Origin: Mariannaea sp. PMI_226 | Lineage: Eukaryota; Ascomycota; Sordariomycetes; Hypocreales; Nectriaceae | Length of the DNA stretch: 64,000 bases | Assembly: GCA_024336345.1 (NCBI GenBank) | Contig: JANFOG010000015.1 | Span: forward strand, 868,001-932,000 | Direction: 5' to 3' | Shown here: positions 45,142-55,811 of the stretch, in pieces | How the letters are laid out: each line of letters starts with the position of its first letter | Position numbering within the stretch: the stretch's first letter is position 1 | Translations under genes and position numbers: made by a program | The notes under the pieces: generated by a model | The model's database searches: none | Told to the model about the DNA's origin: nothing | Seen by the model: only the letters and a program-made list of their open reading frames with translations

Positions 45142-46896
45142 ATGGCGCCATCAGCAACCATGTCAACACCTACCCCTCCAGACAGGCAATGGTGGAAAGA
45201 AGCAGTGGTCTACCAGATCTACCCAGCCAGCTTCCTCGACTCGAATGCGGATGGACTGGGGGACCTTCCTGGTATTATCTCAAAGCTTGACTATATTCGG
45301 TCGCTAGGAGCCACGGCCATCTGGCTGTCGCCCATCTTCAAGAGTCCTCAACACGATATGGGTTATGATGTCTCGGACTATCGAGATATCCACCGCCCGT
45401 ATGGAACCGTTGAAGATGTCGAAACTCTAGTCCAAGGTTGCCACGAGAGGAGCATCAAAGTCCTCCTCGACCTCGTGGTCAACCACACCAGCCACGAGCA
45501 CGAATGGTTCCGAGAATCACGCTCATCAAGAAACTCTCCCAAGAGAGACTGGTACTTCTGGCGCGACCCCAAGTACGATTCGGCCGGGAATCGCAAGCCA
45601 CCCAACAACTGGGCCTCCATTTTCGGCGGCAGCGCCTGGACCTGGGACGAGACCACAGGCCAATACTACCTATCCCTGTTTCTTCCTGAGCAACCCGATC
45701 TGAACTGGGCCAACGAGGGCATGCGCCGCGCAACCTACGCCGACATGCGGTTTTGGCTCGACAAGGGCGCCGACGGCTTCCGCATCGACTCGATGAACCT
45801 CATGTCCAAGCATCCAGAACTACCCGACGCGCCCATCGCGCGACCGGGCGCCGAGTTCCAGCCAGGAGACAAGTACTTTGCCAGCGGTCCGCGGATGCAC
45901 GAGTACATCCGGGAGATGCGTGAGGAGGTCCTGGATAAGTACGATTGCATGACTGTCGGGGAGCTGGGCTTCACCAAGGATGAGGACAGCGTAGCGAGCT
46001 ATGTCGCCAAGGACAGACATGAACTAAACATGCTCTTTACAGGTGACATCGTGGATATGGACTTTGGAGCCAACCACAAGTATGAGCGCGACGACTTCCG
46101 CCTCTCCAAGCTCAAGGCCATTACCAGCCGGTGGCAAGGGACCATGCCCAAGTTCGACGGCTGGAACTCGGTTTACATGGACAATCACGACTCCGGCCGC
46201 TCCCTCACACGGTATGGCTCGGATCTGCCCGAGCATAGGAAAGACGCCGCCAAGATGCTGGCCGTCTATCTGGGAACCCTAAGCGGCACGCTGTTTCTCC
46301 TGCAGGGCCAGGAGATCGGCATGGCGAATGCGCCGGAGTCGTGGACGATTGACGACTACATCGACGTCGAAGGCCTGAATTACTATAGAAGTGAGCTTAA
46401 GATGAGGGGCCCTGGAGCTGACATGTCGGATGTGATGAGGGAGATGAGGCTGAAGGCGCGCGACAATGGAAGGCTGCCTATGCAGTGGAGTGCACAGAAA
46501 AATGGCGGATTCACTCAAGGGGACAAGCCTTGGATGCGCATCAATGACGATTTCGACGAGTGGAACGTTGCGCAGCAGGAGAAGGATAGCGATAGCGTAT
46601 TGCGGTTTTGGAGACAGGTCCTGGAGCTCCGGCAGCTAGAAAAGGATGTTTTCGTGTATGGGCGCTTTTCAATCGTAAGTGAGTACGCCGAAAGTGAAGA
46701 TGTGTTTGCATATACCATGACGAGCTACGACGGGAAGGTGGCACTGGTGTTGCTAAACTTCTCGGAAACGGAACGGAATGTTGGGCTGAAGGGGCATACA
46801 GGGTGGAAGAGGTTATTGGGGAAGAATGTCGAAGCTTTCAACGGGGACGGTATTCAGCTTAAGGCGTACGAGGGTGTGGTATATGCTGGCTGGTGA
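45142..46896 (+). CDS. Alpha-glucosidase (maltase), GH13
   Basis: Single exon, 584 residues from the ATG at 45142 (context ACACAATGG). An upstream ATG at 44956 would add 62 residues unlike any maltase. The family start WWKEAVVYQIYPASF and QHDMGYDVSDY are present, followed by GH13 region I (LLDLVVNHTS). Region II (GFRIDSMNLMSK) holds the nucleophile Asp, region III (TVGELG) the acid/base Glu and region IV (YMDNHDSGR) the transition-state Asp. No signal peptide, so it is cytosolic, like yeast maltase and GH13_40 enzymes. It should hydrolyse maltose, and perhaps sucrose or isomaltose, imported by the adjacent permease. Length fits the family (about 580). Confidence 0.95.
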   Translation: MAPSATMSTPTPPDRQWWKEAVVYQIYPASFLDSNADGLGDLPGIISKLDYIRSLGATAIWLSPIFKSPQHDMGYDVSDYRDIHRPYGTVEDVETLVQGCHERSIKVLLDLVVNHTSHEHEWFRESRSSRNSPKRDWYFWRDPKYDSAGNRKPPNNWASIFGGSAWTWDETTGQYYLSLFLPEQPDLNWANEGMRRATYADMRFWLDKGADGFRIDSMNLMSKHPELPDAPIARPGAEFQPGDKYFASGPRMHEYIREMREEVLDKYDCMTVGELGFTKDEDSVASYVAKDRHELNMLFTGDIVDMDFGANHKYERDDFRLSKLKAITSRWQGTMPKFDGWNSVYMDNHDSGRSLTRYGSDLPEHRKDAAKMLAVYLGTLSGTLFLLQGQEIGMANAPESWTIDDYIDVEGLNYYRSELKMRGPGADMSDVMREMRLKARDNGRLPMQWSAQKNGGFTQGDKPWMRINDDFDEWNVAQQEKDSDSVLRFWRQVLELRQLEKDVFVYGRFSIVSEYAESEDVFAYTMTSYDGKVALVLLNFSETERNVGLKGHTGWKRLLGKNVEAFNGDGIQLKAYEGVVYAGW

Positions 46897-48139
46897 TCTG
46901 CAAATAGTCGTCGTATTCGGGGCTGGATTCCTACGATACGCCGCCAGACAAGCCAGTTAATCCGGCGTTCTGCCCCAAACAAAGCCACATCGGTCAACTT
47001 ATTCATCAAAGAGTGAAGGGCATCATAAAGACAGTCTGGCTCTGCTTGGACCGAGATCCGCCGTAGCTTTCCGCATTGTTCTCAGGGCTCCGGGGCAGCC
47101 ACCGCGTGTTCCACGCTCGTCCTCATTCCGTGATTCCAATAGGTCAATGTCGAATTCCTCATGAACTTCCTTTGGGCTAGAAAAGAAGGCTTTGGCGTGT
47201 TCAACGTCGTGGTTCTCGAAGGACTTCCGCCCCTTCTCAACGGGCTTAAATTTCGGCTTTCTGAGCTCCTGATGACGCTGGCGGAACAGTGGGTCCATTC
47301 CCTACCCGGAAGAGCATCAGGAAGGCCTCTGCTAAGTCTAAATTCCCTCGCAACTGCTTCAACCTATGCCTTTTCTGCAGGAAGACTGGGTGGGCTAGGC
47401 CAACGGACATGCCATCAAGAGGCTTCGCTCTAGGGTAGTTAGTATTTTAGTAAAACGACCAGTGGAATAATGAACGGCCATTCAAACAACGCGCTACGGT
47501 GCTGACCCCACTTTCATGGCATCCCATGAGAGCTATTAACTTTGTGGCTGTTCTAGTTCTCCACCCCCCTCAATCTTGCCTCCTGGACAGTGCAGATACT
47601 GTCGCCTTCAAGGATACTAGCCATTTATAGTCAGCGCAGTAGAGGATACTTCATTTATCACCAAGTTCTGCTCGAGTAGCAAGTCTTTCCGCCACAAGAT
47701 TATTTGAGAGATCATCATGCCCACAGCGGTAAGTTTTAGCTGCTATAGCCTTAACAGCGGGTCATCTGCTCATCCTGCACCCCGGCCTGCAGCAGAGATT
47801 GAGTGCTGGTCTGGTCTAGACATATAAACTTCGAGAGTCTCACAAGAGTCTGGGGAAAATGTCGCTCTAGCTTGTCACCATTCCCCACATTCAAGTTCTT
47901 GTCCCGAGTCGCACACCACTTGATGTCGCAAAGACAAAGCTCGGCATACTCCGTCTGAAGTGCGTTGGTTCGACTTTCCTGGATAGTTGCCTTCCTTCCT
48001 TGCAAACGACTTTTCTTGAGGGGAATTTTTTATATTTCCGTTTCTTGGTGCCAGCCCGTTGGGACTTCGCTCCGTTCTCCTGATTTTCTTCATCCTCTCA
48101 GCCCTTTAGCACATCATGATCTCAGCCTTGTAGCACATC
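46897..48139. other. Intergenic region between glucosidase and second transporter
   Basis: About 1.2 kb; the right end is the promoter of the next gene. One minus-strand ORF (47023-47298, 91 codons; EHAKAFFSSPKEVHEEFDIDLL) has a protein-like composition but no recognised domain. It could be a small gene or a remnant. Confidence 0.35.
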
Positions 48140-50059
48140 ATGCTCTCATACGTCCGTTCGAGTCAGAAGGGTGAGGGCCGCGATGATATTGCGCTGGTTA
48201 ACATTCATAGTATACAGGCAGAATCTGTCGCGGACGAGCCTCGTGCCTTTTCTTCCATGACCGGAGTAAAACCATGTTCTGGCGACATCCTAAATCCCAT
48301 AGATATCCTGCCGCCCCCACGCCTGTCTGTGGGATCCGACGAACTTCCAGCACATATTCAGCGTGTATTGTCCAAAGAGCGAGAATTAACATTCCTCGAA
48401 TGCTGTCGCTACTATCCCAAGGCTGTGACCTGGTCGCTGCTGCTCACTTGTACTATCGTTATGGAGGCCTACGGCAAGTCGCTCATCTCTGGTTTCATCG
48501 CCTTCCCTGAATTTCAGCGGAGATATGGATCGCCGACCAGGCCATTTGCACAATCTCCCGAGGAACAGCACTACCAAATCTCACCTGCGTGGCAGATGGG
48601 CCTGCAAAACTCCGCCGTCGTTTGCGAAATTATTGGTCTCTTAGCGCATGGGTATATCACGTATGTCATCGGATATCGGAAGATGATGATGGCATGCCTC
48701 CTCTGGATGTGTGCTGCCGTATTCCCTGCTTTTTTCGCAACCAACATATGGCTCCTCCTGGTCTCGCAGGCATTATGTGGTACGAGTCTCCCTTCAGTGT
48801 TTGCGAGTCTATAAACTAACAGCAGATATAGGATTACCCTGGGGCGTCATTCAAACGCTCGCAGCGACATATGCCGCCGAAGTAGTACCATCTACCTTGC
48901 GAGCATGCGTATTGAGTAATATCAATATGTGCTGGCTAATCGGGCAGCTGATTGGGACTGGAATCCTCCGCATCCTTGTGCAGGATGATTCCGAATTGTC
49001 TTATCGCCTCCCATTCGCATTACAATGGGCCTTTGCGGTGCCCTTGTTGATCGGCGTTTATTTTGCTCCTGATAGTCCCTGTAAAGATCCCTCTCTCAGT
49101 GTTACTTTCGGTCCATAGGGTTAAACTAACTTGGAGTTGTGACAGGGTGGCTAATTCGCCATAACAAGCAAGCAGACGCCCGCCACTCTCTTCGCAGGTT
49201 ATGCAACAGGAATGTTCTTGACATCGAAGATACCATAGCCGTCATGGAGCACACAAACATGATCGAAAAGAAGTACAACTACGGGGGTTCAAGCTACATG
49301 GACTGTTTCAAAGGCGCAAATCTGCGGCGAACCGAAATAGCATGTGCTGTCTGGTCATGCCAGGCACTTTGCGGCTCCGCTTTAATTGGAAGCGCACCAT
49401 ACTTCCTCTCGCAGGCTGGTTTCAACCCGTCGCATTCTTTCAGTCTCTCAACCGGCATGTACGGCATGGGTATTTTCGGAGGCATGACCTCTTGGATTCT
49501 CCTTTCTATTGTTGGTCGCCGCAGACTTTATATTCCTGGCCTCTTATCATCAGTTATCATTCTAACTATTGGTGGCACACTATCGGTAGGCTGGAGCCAA
49601 GTTATTGGCATAAACTGGGCTTTAGGTGGCCTAATCATTCTTATGGCCTTCACTTATAACTTAACCATTGGTCCTGTATGTTACGTCTTGGTTGCCGAAA
49701 TTCCCTCAACGCGACTTCGGGTCAAGACAGTCGCGCTTGCCAGGGTAACATACAACATCTTCACTATTATAAATAACGCCTTGGTTCCCCAGATGTTAAA
49801 TCCAACTGTCTGGAATCTTGAGGGGAAAGTGTGCTTTGCCTACGCTGGTACGGCGTTTCTCTGCCTTATCTGGTGTTACTTGCGACTGCCTGAAACGAAG
49901 CTCCTGTCATACCTCGAACTAGATATTCTATTTGAGAAAAGAGCTCCAACGGCAACATTCAGGGAATTTCAGATTAGGCTGGCTAATAGCGCCTATATGT
50001 CTATATCTGCAGTGGAAAGATTGAGAAATGCCTGGCATGGATGGTTAGCATATTCCTAA
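48140..50059 (+). CDS. MFS sugar transporter, second alpha-glucoside-permease-like gene
   Basis: Three exons: 48140-48779, 48832-49080 and 49146-50059 (introns 52 and 65 bp), giving 600 residues. A long hydrophilic N-terminus of ~95 residues precedes the first membrane segment (VTWSLLLTCTIVMEAYGKSL). Sugar-porter marks after splicing are YAAEVVPSTLRA, DSPWWLIRHNKQADAR (PESPWW equivalent), SIVGRRRLYIPG and LRLPETKLLSYLELD. The usual PETKGRT ending is PETKLLS, and the first loop GYITYVIGYRKM lacks the typical D-x-x-GRR, so its substrate may differ from the first transporter's. Its place beside the maltase supports a sugar role. Confidence 0.86.
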
Positions 50060-50493
50060 GGCTAGGTTGAGTCACATTTCTCTAAATCGTGTTGCAAGGC
50101 TACCCTTTAACTACGTTTTAGCTATATGTCACGTCCTGACCAAGTCTCAATTTATATATGTATAGTCCTGCAGTTTTTTATTAATTCTAGATTACGATTC
50201 CAAACCATGATCCAGAAACCGGATCACAAGTTATTCTACAACTCAGAATACAAATTATAATTTAAAACCATAATCTAGAAATAGGAACCTAATACGGTTC
50301 GCTTAGGGTTAATGCCAAACCTTTATAGGCTATAGAATAATAGTTAATATATAAACTATATTTAAACCCTTACTAACTAGGTACATGCTCTATAACGGTT
50401 AAAGTCTCATTTTCAAGACTAATGAAAGTGGGACGCCAGATTGTAACTGAAGTTTTGACTCGCCGATCAGAGCCTAGATCTACAATTACTATT
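50060..50493. other. Intergenic between convergent genes
   Basis: About 430 AT-rich bp. The last 50 bp (50444 on) belong to the segment duplicated at 22.3 kb. Confidence 0.45.
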
Positions 50494-51420
50494 TTAGGTA
50501 TATGTGTTAATCACAGCGGCTTGCTCGCGTGCCAAAAACCCCTTGAAACTGCCCATGGGAATCCCAAATGAATTGACCTTTTCCGCATCGACGCATTTCT
50601 CCCCGTCCCGCAGGAACACCTGCGCGCCAATAAACGGATTCTTGTCCATAGCTTGCGCTACTTGCTCGTCAGTATAGAAGGCGGCTTTTATATCACGCCC
50701 AGCCGCGGCAGACAGCGCCTCCATCATCTGGACAGGAGTCAACCTGTCGCCAACGAGGTCGATGCCGTGACTGTGGAAGCGCGCGGGGTCCTGCAGTGCC
50801 GCGACCGCGAATCGGGCGATGTCCTCAGGGTCAATCAAGTTGAGCCGAGTTTCGGCCGTCAATGCCGTCAGCCAGGTCCTCTGTTCAAATAATTCGGGAT
50901 ACATGCGAGCCTTGGGGTCGAGCATGTTGGACATAAAGAAGCCCGGGCGGAGGATGGTCCAATGCGCGAAGCCGGCGCGCTGCACCAAGCCCTCAATTAT
51001 GTTCTTGCAGAAGAGGCTCTTGGGGAGCAAATGGTCTGGTGGGACGAGGGTGCGCTTCTCGGGCGCGTCGGCGCTAATGGAACTCGTGTAGATGACATTG
51101 GAGACGCCTGCGGCCTTGGCCAGCGCGAGGATCCTCTGCGCCCATACGCGCTCGTTGTCCAGGTCCCTGTAGTTGGCGACGAGGGCCATAAATAGCTTGT
51201 CGCAACCTGCAAGTCCAGCGGCCAGGGCATCCGTATCGTCCCAGTCGCCAACGTTTAAGACAACGCCCAACTTGGCAAGGGCCTGTGCCTGCAGTGAATC
51301 GGGGTTTCGCACCGTTGCGCGGACGGCCCAGTCGAGTTGGCGGAGCTGGCGGCACACCGCGGACCCTTGTGTTCCGGTGGCGGCGACAACGTACACGGTT
51401 GGCACATGTGAGTTGGACAT
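50494..51420 (-). CDS. NmrA-like NAD(P)-binding protein
   Basis: Single exon, 308 residues. The N-terminal Rossmann motif VVAATGTQGSAVCRQL (GxxGxxG variant) and RATVRNPDS are typical of NmrA/HSCARG-type atypical SDRs (PF05368). GDWDDTDALAAGLAGCDKLFM and IYTSSISAD follow, and ILRPGFFMSN completes the SDR-like core. Such proteins sense NAD(P) redox state or act as reductases and often modulate transcription factors. It is transcribed away from a Zn2Cys6 gene with 283 bp between start codons, a common fungal pairing. Its 3' end is duplicated at 22265-22439. Confidence 0.9.
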   Translation of the reverse strand: MSNSHVPTVYVVAATGTQGSAVCRQLRQLDWAVRATVRNPDSLQAQALAKLGVVLNVGDWDDTDALAAGLAGCDKLFMALVANYRDLDNERVWAQRILALAKAAGVSNVIYTSSISADAPEKRTLVPPDHLLPKSLFCKNIIEGLVQRAGFAHWTILRPGFFMSNMLDPKARMYPELFEQRTWLTALTAETRLNLIDPEDIARFAVAALQDPARFHSHGIDLVGDRLTPVQMMEALSAAAGRDIKAAFYTDEQVAQAMDKNPFIGAQVFLRDGEKCVDAEKVNSFGIPMGSFKGFLAREQAAVINTYT

Positions 51421-51703
51421 CTTTGATTGACGATGGTCAAGTCCACCCTTAAAGCTTTCTGACTGTTCTTAAAACCGGCTTTATATATGCGTGATATCGT
51501 TCTGTTGAGGCAATGGGGAGGCGGGCTTTTATATATTTTATTGTCTTGTACCGTTAAGAGACACTAACTAGTACTCCTCTACTGTACCACTTTACTGTGC
51601 CAGTGCGTATGCGGGGGTGACGGCGGAGTTCCGCCTATCTCCTGATAAGCGGCTACCACCTCCTTTGCGCGATTCCGCCGTCAGCTTCATCACAAACTTT
51701 CCG

Positions 51704-53157
51704 ATGCAGTCTTTCACGTCCATCGAGCGCAGCAACCCGCCCAGTAGGCGCAAGTCCTGTTTGGCCTGTACCAAGTCGCGCCGGCGATGCGATCAAGCGC
51801 GTCCCACGTGTCAGCGGTGCTCTCAGCGGAATATCGACTGCCGATATCCCTATAGTGCGAGGCCCGCGCCTCGGCCAATCCCTGTGCTACCAGAAAACAC
51901 GGAGCACATTGAGCGCGAATCCGAACCTCTGCTGCCATTTGATCCCGCCGAAACCCTGCAAACGCCGTGCCTTGACATGCTCGACTCTATCTTGGTGCCT
52001 ACTGATGATATTGCGAGCCATGTGTTCCAAGAATCGCTCGAGTGGGAAAGTTTGCTGGATTCTGGCCAACAACTATCCCGGTCCAACCAGCGGCTGCTGA
52101 CGACCTCCCAAGACGCGCTGGATCGCTGTCGACGTGTCACTGTGCCTCAAGTGAGCAAAATGATTGCTTCACGACTCCAGTATGCAATTGACAAAATATC
52201 TGCCTCCCCGTCCCAAATGGTCCTGGAGAACCAGATGCCTTGGTGCCACGCCCATCTCTACGACGATGGCATGCCTAGGTGCATGCAATGTACGTCCTTC
52301 CCCATATTGCTTAACTTTACAAATGGGTTCAACATTTCAAAATTTTTTATCCATCCTTCCATCCAATGCCTAACGAATTAGCCGTAGATGCCGTATCGTC
52401 TGCTGCGCTGTATCGGGCGAAGAACGACGTCAACGCCAGGGTAATTCGCGACAATATAGAAAGTCGTGTGCAGGATCTTCTATCCAGTCCGGCGGTAGCG
52501 ACACCGTTGGAAACCTTGGCGTACGCGCAAGCTCTTTTTATGTATCAGGTGCTTCGCTTGCTCGACACCAATGCCCGTATCCGTTTCACCTATGAAGCCA
52601 CCATGCCGCACCTTGAAGAGGCAGCCTACGCTCTCATCCCGTATATCGACTTTGACGAGCCTCAGTCCATAGATGAACCAGACCCGGCCCTGGAGCCTCT
52701 GTTGTTATACCCCGCTTCCAAAGCGTATGGTTTTTGGGCTTCATGGGTCTTCCAGGAGTCGGCGAGGCGGACGCTAGCTATAATAACCTTCTTCATACTG
52801 ACATACCGCTACATGAAGGGCGAGGCGGGCAACCAGTGCAGCGAGAATAAAGCAGCGGGTCGTTCTGTGACCATGTCTGCGCAACTGTGGAACGCCAAAG
52901 ACCCCGTCGATTTCACCCTCGCATGGAGAAACAAGAGACATTTCGTCCTACATTCAGATATGTGAGCCAAATATCATGTCCAGGTGCGGAGGTCACTGGC
53001 TAACTGGATCCATACACTTAGGCTCGACAATCTGCCGACCGTGATGGACGATGCCGAGGAGGATGACATTGACGACTTCGCCAAAATTACCCTGACATCA
53101 GTAATGGGATTGGATGAGGCTAAGGGCTGGCTAGCCATGAGAGGGATCGCGTTGTGA
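51704..53157 (+). CDS. Zn(II)2Cys6 transcription factor, AflR-like size and layout
   Basis: Three exons: 51704-52289, 52382-52961 and 53022-53157, giving 433 residues. The start is the ATG just before the zinc cluster; the frame is open upstream only with a GTG. The cluster is C-x2-C-x6-C-x6-C-x2-C-x6-C (CLACTKSRRRCDQ...CQRCSQRNIDC). The rest has no classic fungal_trans domain. It has the small helical layout found in cluster-specific regulators: MPRCMQ/SVDAVSSAALYRAKND at the first splice junction, SWVFQESARRTLAIITFFILTYRYMKGE, and an acidic DDAEEDDIDDF tail. Likely nuclear regulator of its divergent NmrA-family neighbour or of unlinked genes. Confidence 0.87.
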
Positions 53158-53613
53158 TCGCAATGTATAAGAGTAGAATTATTAGGTCAACTATTAGAGA
53201 GGCATCCAATCCGGTGTAAGGCATTGTTACCTGCTAGCTCTGAAGACTGCTGCTTAGATCGTGCTTCGCCTAATATATATAGCCCGTAAGAATTATCCCA
53301 TTCATCCTTACGGACGTACCATATATATAATCTATTAGAGATAACTATCCAACCACGCAGTCCGGGTCAAAAATGTGACTTACCCGCAAAAAACAATTGC
53401 TATTGTGTTTGGGACATATGACTTTCCTATTTGGGAAGTCGAGTGGTGGATTTTGAATGGTCGGGTTGGATACATACCGGCGGAATGGTTATAAATCACC
53501 CAAATAACTTGAAATACTCCCATACTATATAGAACTTTTGACAGGATCGGTTCATCAGTGTCTTTGGACATAATAGTCAAACGCATTGCATTATAAACCA
53601 TATCAAGTGCGGC
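53158..53613. other. Intergenic with shared repeat
   Basis: About 450 bp; contains the 45-bp segment shared with 42.0 kb (53401-53445). No gene. Confidence 0.4.
53401..53445. repeat. Copy of the 45-bp segment at 42.0 kb
   Basis: Same orientation as 42006-42050; similarity ends at GAGTG on the right. Probably a fragment of a dispersed repeat. Confidence 0.45.
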
Positions 53614-54029
53614 TTAGGCTAGGTCCCGTTCTGTGGGCTGTTGTTGCTCATCCAGTCGTCCCGTTAGCCAGTTGATGAGTTCGCCTCGCCACTTCTGTCG
53701 CAGTGGAGCCGGTGTTATATCCATCAGATGTTCCCAAGCTGGCTGGTTACATCGAATGAAGTGATGTCGATCTGGATGAGATATTGCGTGAAGAGAGTTC
53801 CACTATGAGGATAATATTCCGAAAATGGTCAGCCGATAAGCTAGGTAGCCAGAGATGCGCTTACCTGTAAGCTGGCAACGAGCATGGCTTATTCGACCCA
53901 TTCGCAGGACTCATCATATTCTGGATATCTCAGAAAGAGGAATCCGAGTGCTGTGCCGTATTGCAGAATCCCATATACTGCGCATTTTCTAAACTCCCAT
54001 CGCCTGGCACTTGCAAGGTTTTGAGCGAA
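53614..54029 (-). pseudogene. Remnant of an unidentified gene, two exons with a nonsense codon
   Basis: Two exon-like blocks: 53865-54029, opening after a TAG acceptor, and 53614-53802. They are joined by a 62-bp GTAAGC...ATAG intron with a GGCTGAC branch-like site, and the frame is kept through the junction. Readable text includes WEFRKCAVYGILQYGTALGF, LRYPEYDE, AWEHLMDITPAPLRQKW and ELINWLTGRLDEQQQ. A single TAA (53889-53891) interrupts the first block; a C-to-T change in CAA would explain it. Upstream exons were not found. I do not recognise the family. Confidence 0.45.
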
Positions 54030-54252
54030 CTACACTGCGTTGCTGAGAAGCAGCAGGTGCTAGACTAGTAATTAATTCTGAGACTTTAGTTATAGATGGG
54101 TTCAAGTATATCATTTAAAGAATCCAGCCATTACGTTATAGTACATTTAAAAAGTTTCATTCTTTATAAGAATAATATATTTGTGAATCATCCAAAACCC
54201 TAATAGATAAAAGCCGTCAAAAACAGATGCTACGTTACTCTGTACTATTTTA

Positions 54253-55296
54253 TTAACTTCGAGTAGGAACTTGCTGAGTTGCGCAATGAATCCCTCCTCC
54301 AATAAAAGGCAATGCATTAATAAGCACCTGCACCACCTCGCGATCAGGATACAAGGTCTTGAACAGCTTTAGAGCCTCTTGATCCCTCTCTTCATCACCA
54401 AATCTGGGAATTATGACTCCTCTATTGACCATCAAAAAGTTGACATAAGAAGCAACGCAATTCTCTCCTTCAGACACTCGTGTCAACTTGCCCAAGTCTG
54501 GCTCAACACAGTCGTACAGCTGGAGCGTCCTGCCATTTGCATCTGTGGCCTGGGACAATCTGCTTTTTGCGTCTTTGTATGCCGCGCCATACTTTCCTGC
54601 ACCTTCTGGCGATGGCTTGCTCAAGAGGACAACTCCTGGGCGTATGAAGCGAGCGAGAGCATCGATGTGGCAGTCTGTCGTCTCCTTTCCGACCTCCCCA
54701 GCGAGCCAAAGGAACTTGGTCACTCCAAGGAGTCTAGACAATTCTGCCTCAATCTGGGTTCGACTCTTTCCAGGGTTGCGGTTATCATTAATCACAGCAC
54801 TTTCGGCTGCCATGAACGTGCCCTCTCCATCAATTTCCATTCCACCTCCTTCAGCGATGATTCCTGCTGGCAGAGTAGCAGCTCCTAAGATTTTTTGACT
54901 AGCTATATCCGCAATCTTTTCGTCTCCAGAAGGTGCGCGTTTGTCGCCCCAGTAGTTAAAATTGAAGTTGACGGCCGACACTGACTGGTCGTGTCGAGAC
55001 TTGACGAAGATTGGCCCAAAATCTCTGATCCACAGATGACTCGTTTCCTCCGCGCAGACGACGGAAACATTCTCTTTTACACGTGACTTGACCATGTCGA
55101 GCGTTTCTGAGCTTGAAAAGAGCATCACTGGATCAAACTCTGCGACAGCGTTCGCAATACTGATGATTTCGTTTTGGGCGTCTCGGAGTAGAGAGCCACT
55201 GTTATCCGACGTGGAATTGGGGCACGCCATGAGAACATATTGATGTGGTGCCGCCTCTGGTGGCTGATACCAGTTTACTTCAGTTAACGAAGACAT
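54253..55296 (-). CDS. Agmatine deiminase (peptidyl-arginine-deiminase family)
   Basis: Single exon, 347 residues from the ATG ten codons inside the open frame. It starts as the family does (NWYQPPEAAPHQYVLMACP). LWIRDFGPIF, EGGGMEIDGEGTFM, CHIDALARF (catalytic His) and IGGGIHCATQQVP (nucleophilic Cys) match PF04371. This enzyme turns agmatine into N-carbamoylputrescine and ammonia, in the cytosol. The family also contains bacterial peptidylarginine deiminases, but the short length with no signal peptide fits the small-molecule enzyme. It is divergent from the amidase across 515 bp. Confidence 0.9.
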   Translation of the reverse strand: MSSLTEVNWYQPPEAAPHQYVLMACPNSTSDNSGSLLRDAQNEIISIANAVAEFDPVMLFSSSETLDMVKSRVKENVSVVCAEETSHLWIRDFGPIFVKSRHDQSVSAVNFNFNYWGDKRAPSGDEKIADIASQKILGAATLPAGIIAEGGGMEIDGEGTFMAAESAVINDNRNPGKSRTQIEAELSRLLGVTKFLWLAGEVGKETTDCHIDALARFIRPGVVLLSKPSPEGAGKYGAAYKDAKSRLSQATDANGRTLQLYDCVEPDLGKLTRVSEGENCVASYVNFLMVNRGVIIPRFGDEERDQEALKLFKTLYPDREVVQVLINALPFIGGGIHCATQQVPTRS

Positions 55297-55811
55297 GAGA
55301 TGTTTCGAGGATTGGCCGAAATGCAAGAGACAAAGTTTGTTTGGGTTACCAACCGTGAACGAAGCGAGACCAGCTTGTCTAGCAACGCACTTCTTAAATT
55401 AATTACGGAACAAGATCCGTAGAACAGGCCAAGAGCTTGGGGAAGTCTAATAGCCTAGTCTAAACGGGAAGTTATCAGCTACGCCCCGCATCGGCATGCA
55501 TCTTTCGGCGGACGGACGGAGTAGTCTGCTATATTTTGCTTCACCGTACGGATACGAGCACTTCGGCTTTGCTTCGCCGAAACGCCTTCCGATACAGCGA
55601 ACATTCAGGGGCCATCTATCGGCTCATGGATGGCGTGTCTAGGTGAGCAAACATAACCATCTAGCTGAAATGCTAATATCTTACGTGTGATGAAGATAAA
55701 GCGCGAATCCAAGTACTGTTTGAGGACGAAAGTCGACCGGTGTTGACAATCATTTATCTCTTCAGATATTCAATCATCACGTATCAACTTTATCATCAAG
55801 CCTTCTAAGAT
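55297..55811. promoter_or_regulatory. Bidirectional promoter, agmatine deiminase / amidase
   Basis: 515 bp between divergent starts. It contains the inverted repeat TTCGGC-N8-GCCGAA (55562-55581), i.e. CGG-N10-CCG, a shape Zn2Cys6 factors can bind, and a GGCGGACGGACGG tract near 55507. Confidence 0.5.

Noticed and set aside
45378..46744. Several minus-strand ORFs opposite the alpha-glucosidase
   Set aside because: They are shadows of a GC-rich coding gene with all catalytic residues on the plus strand.
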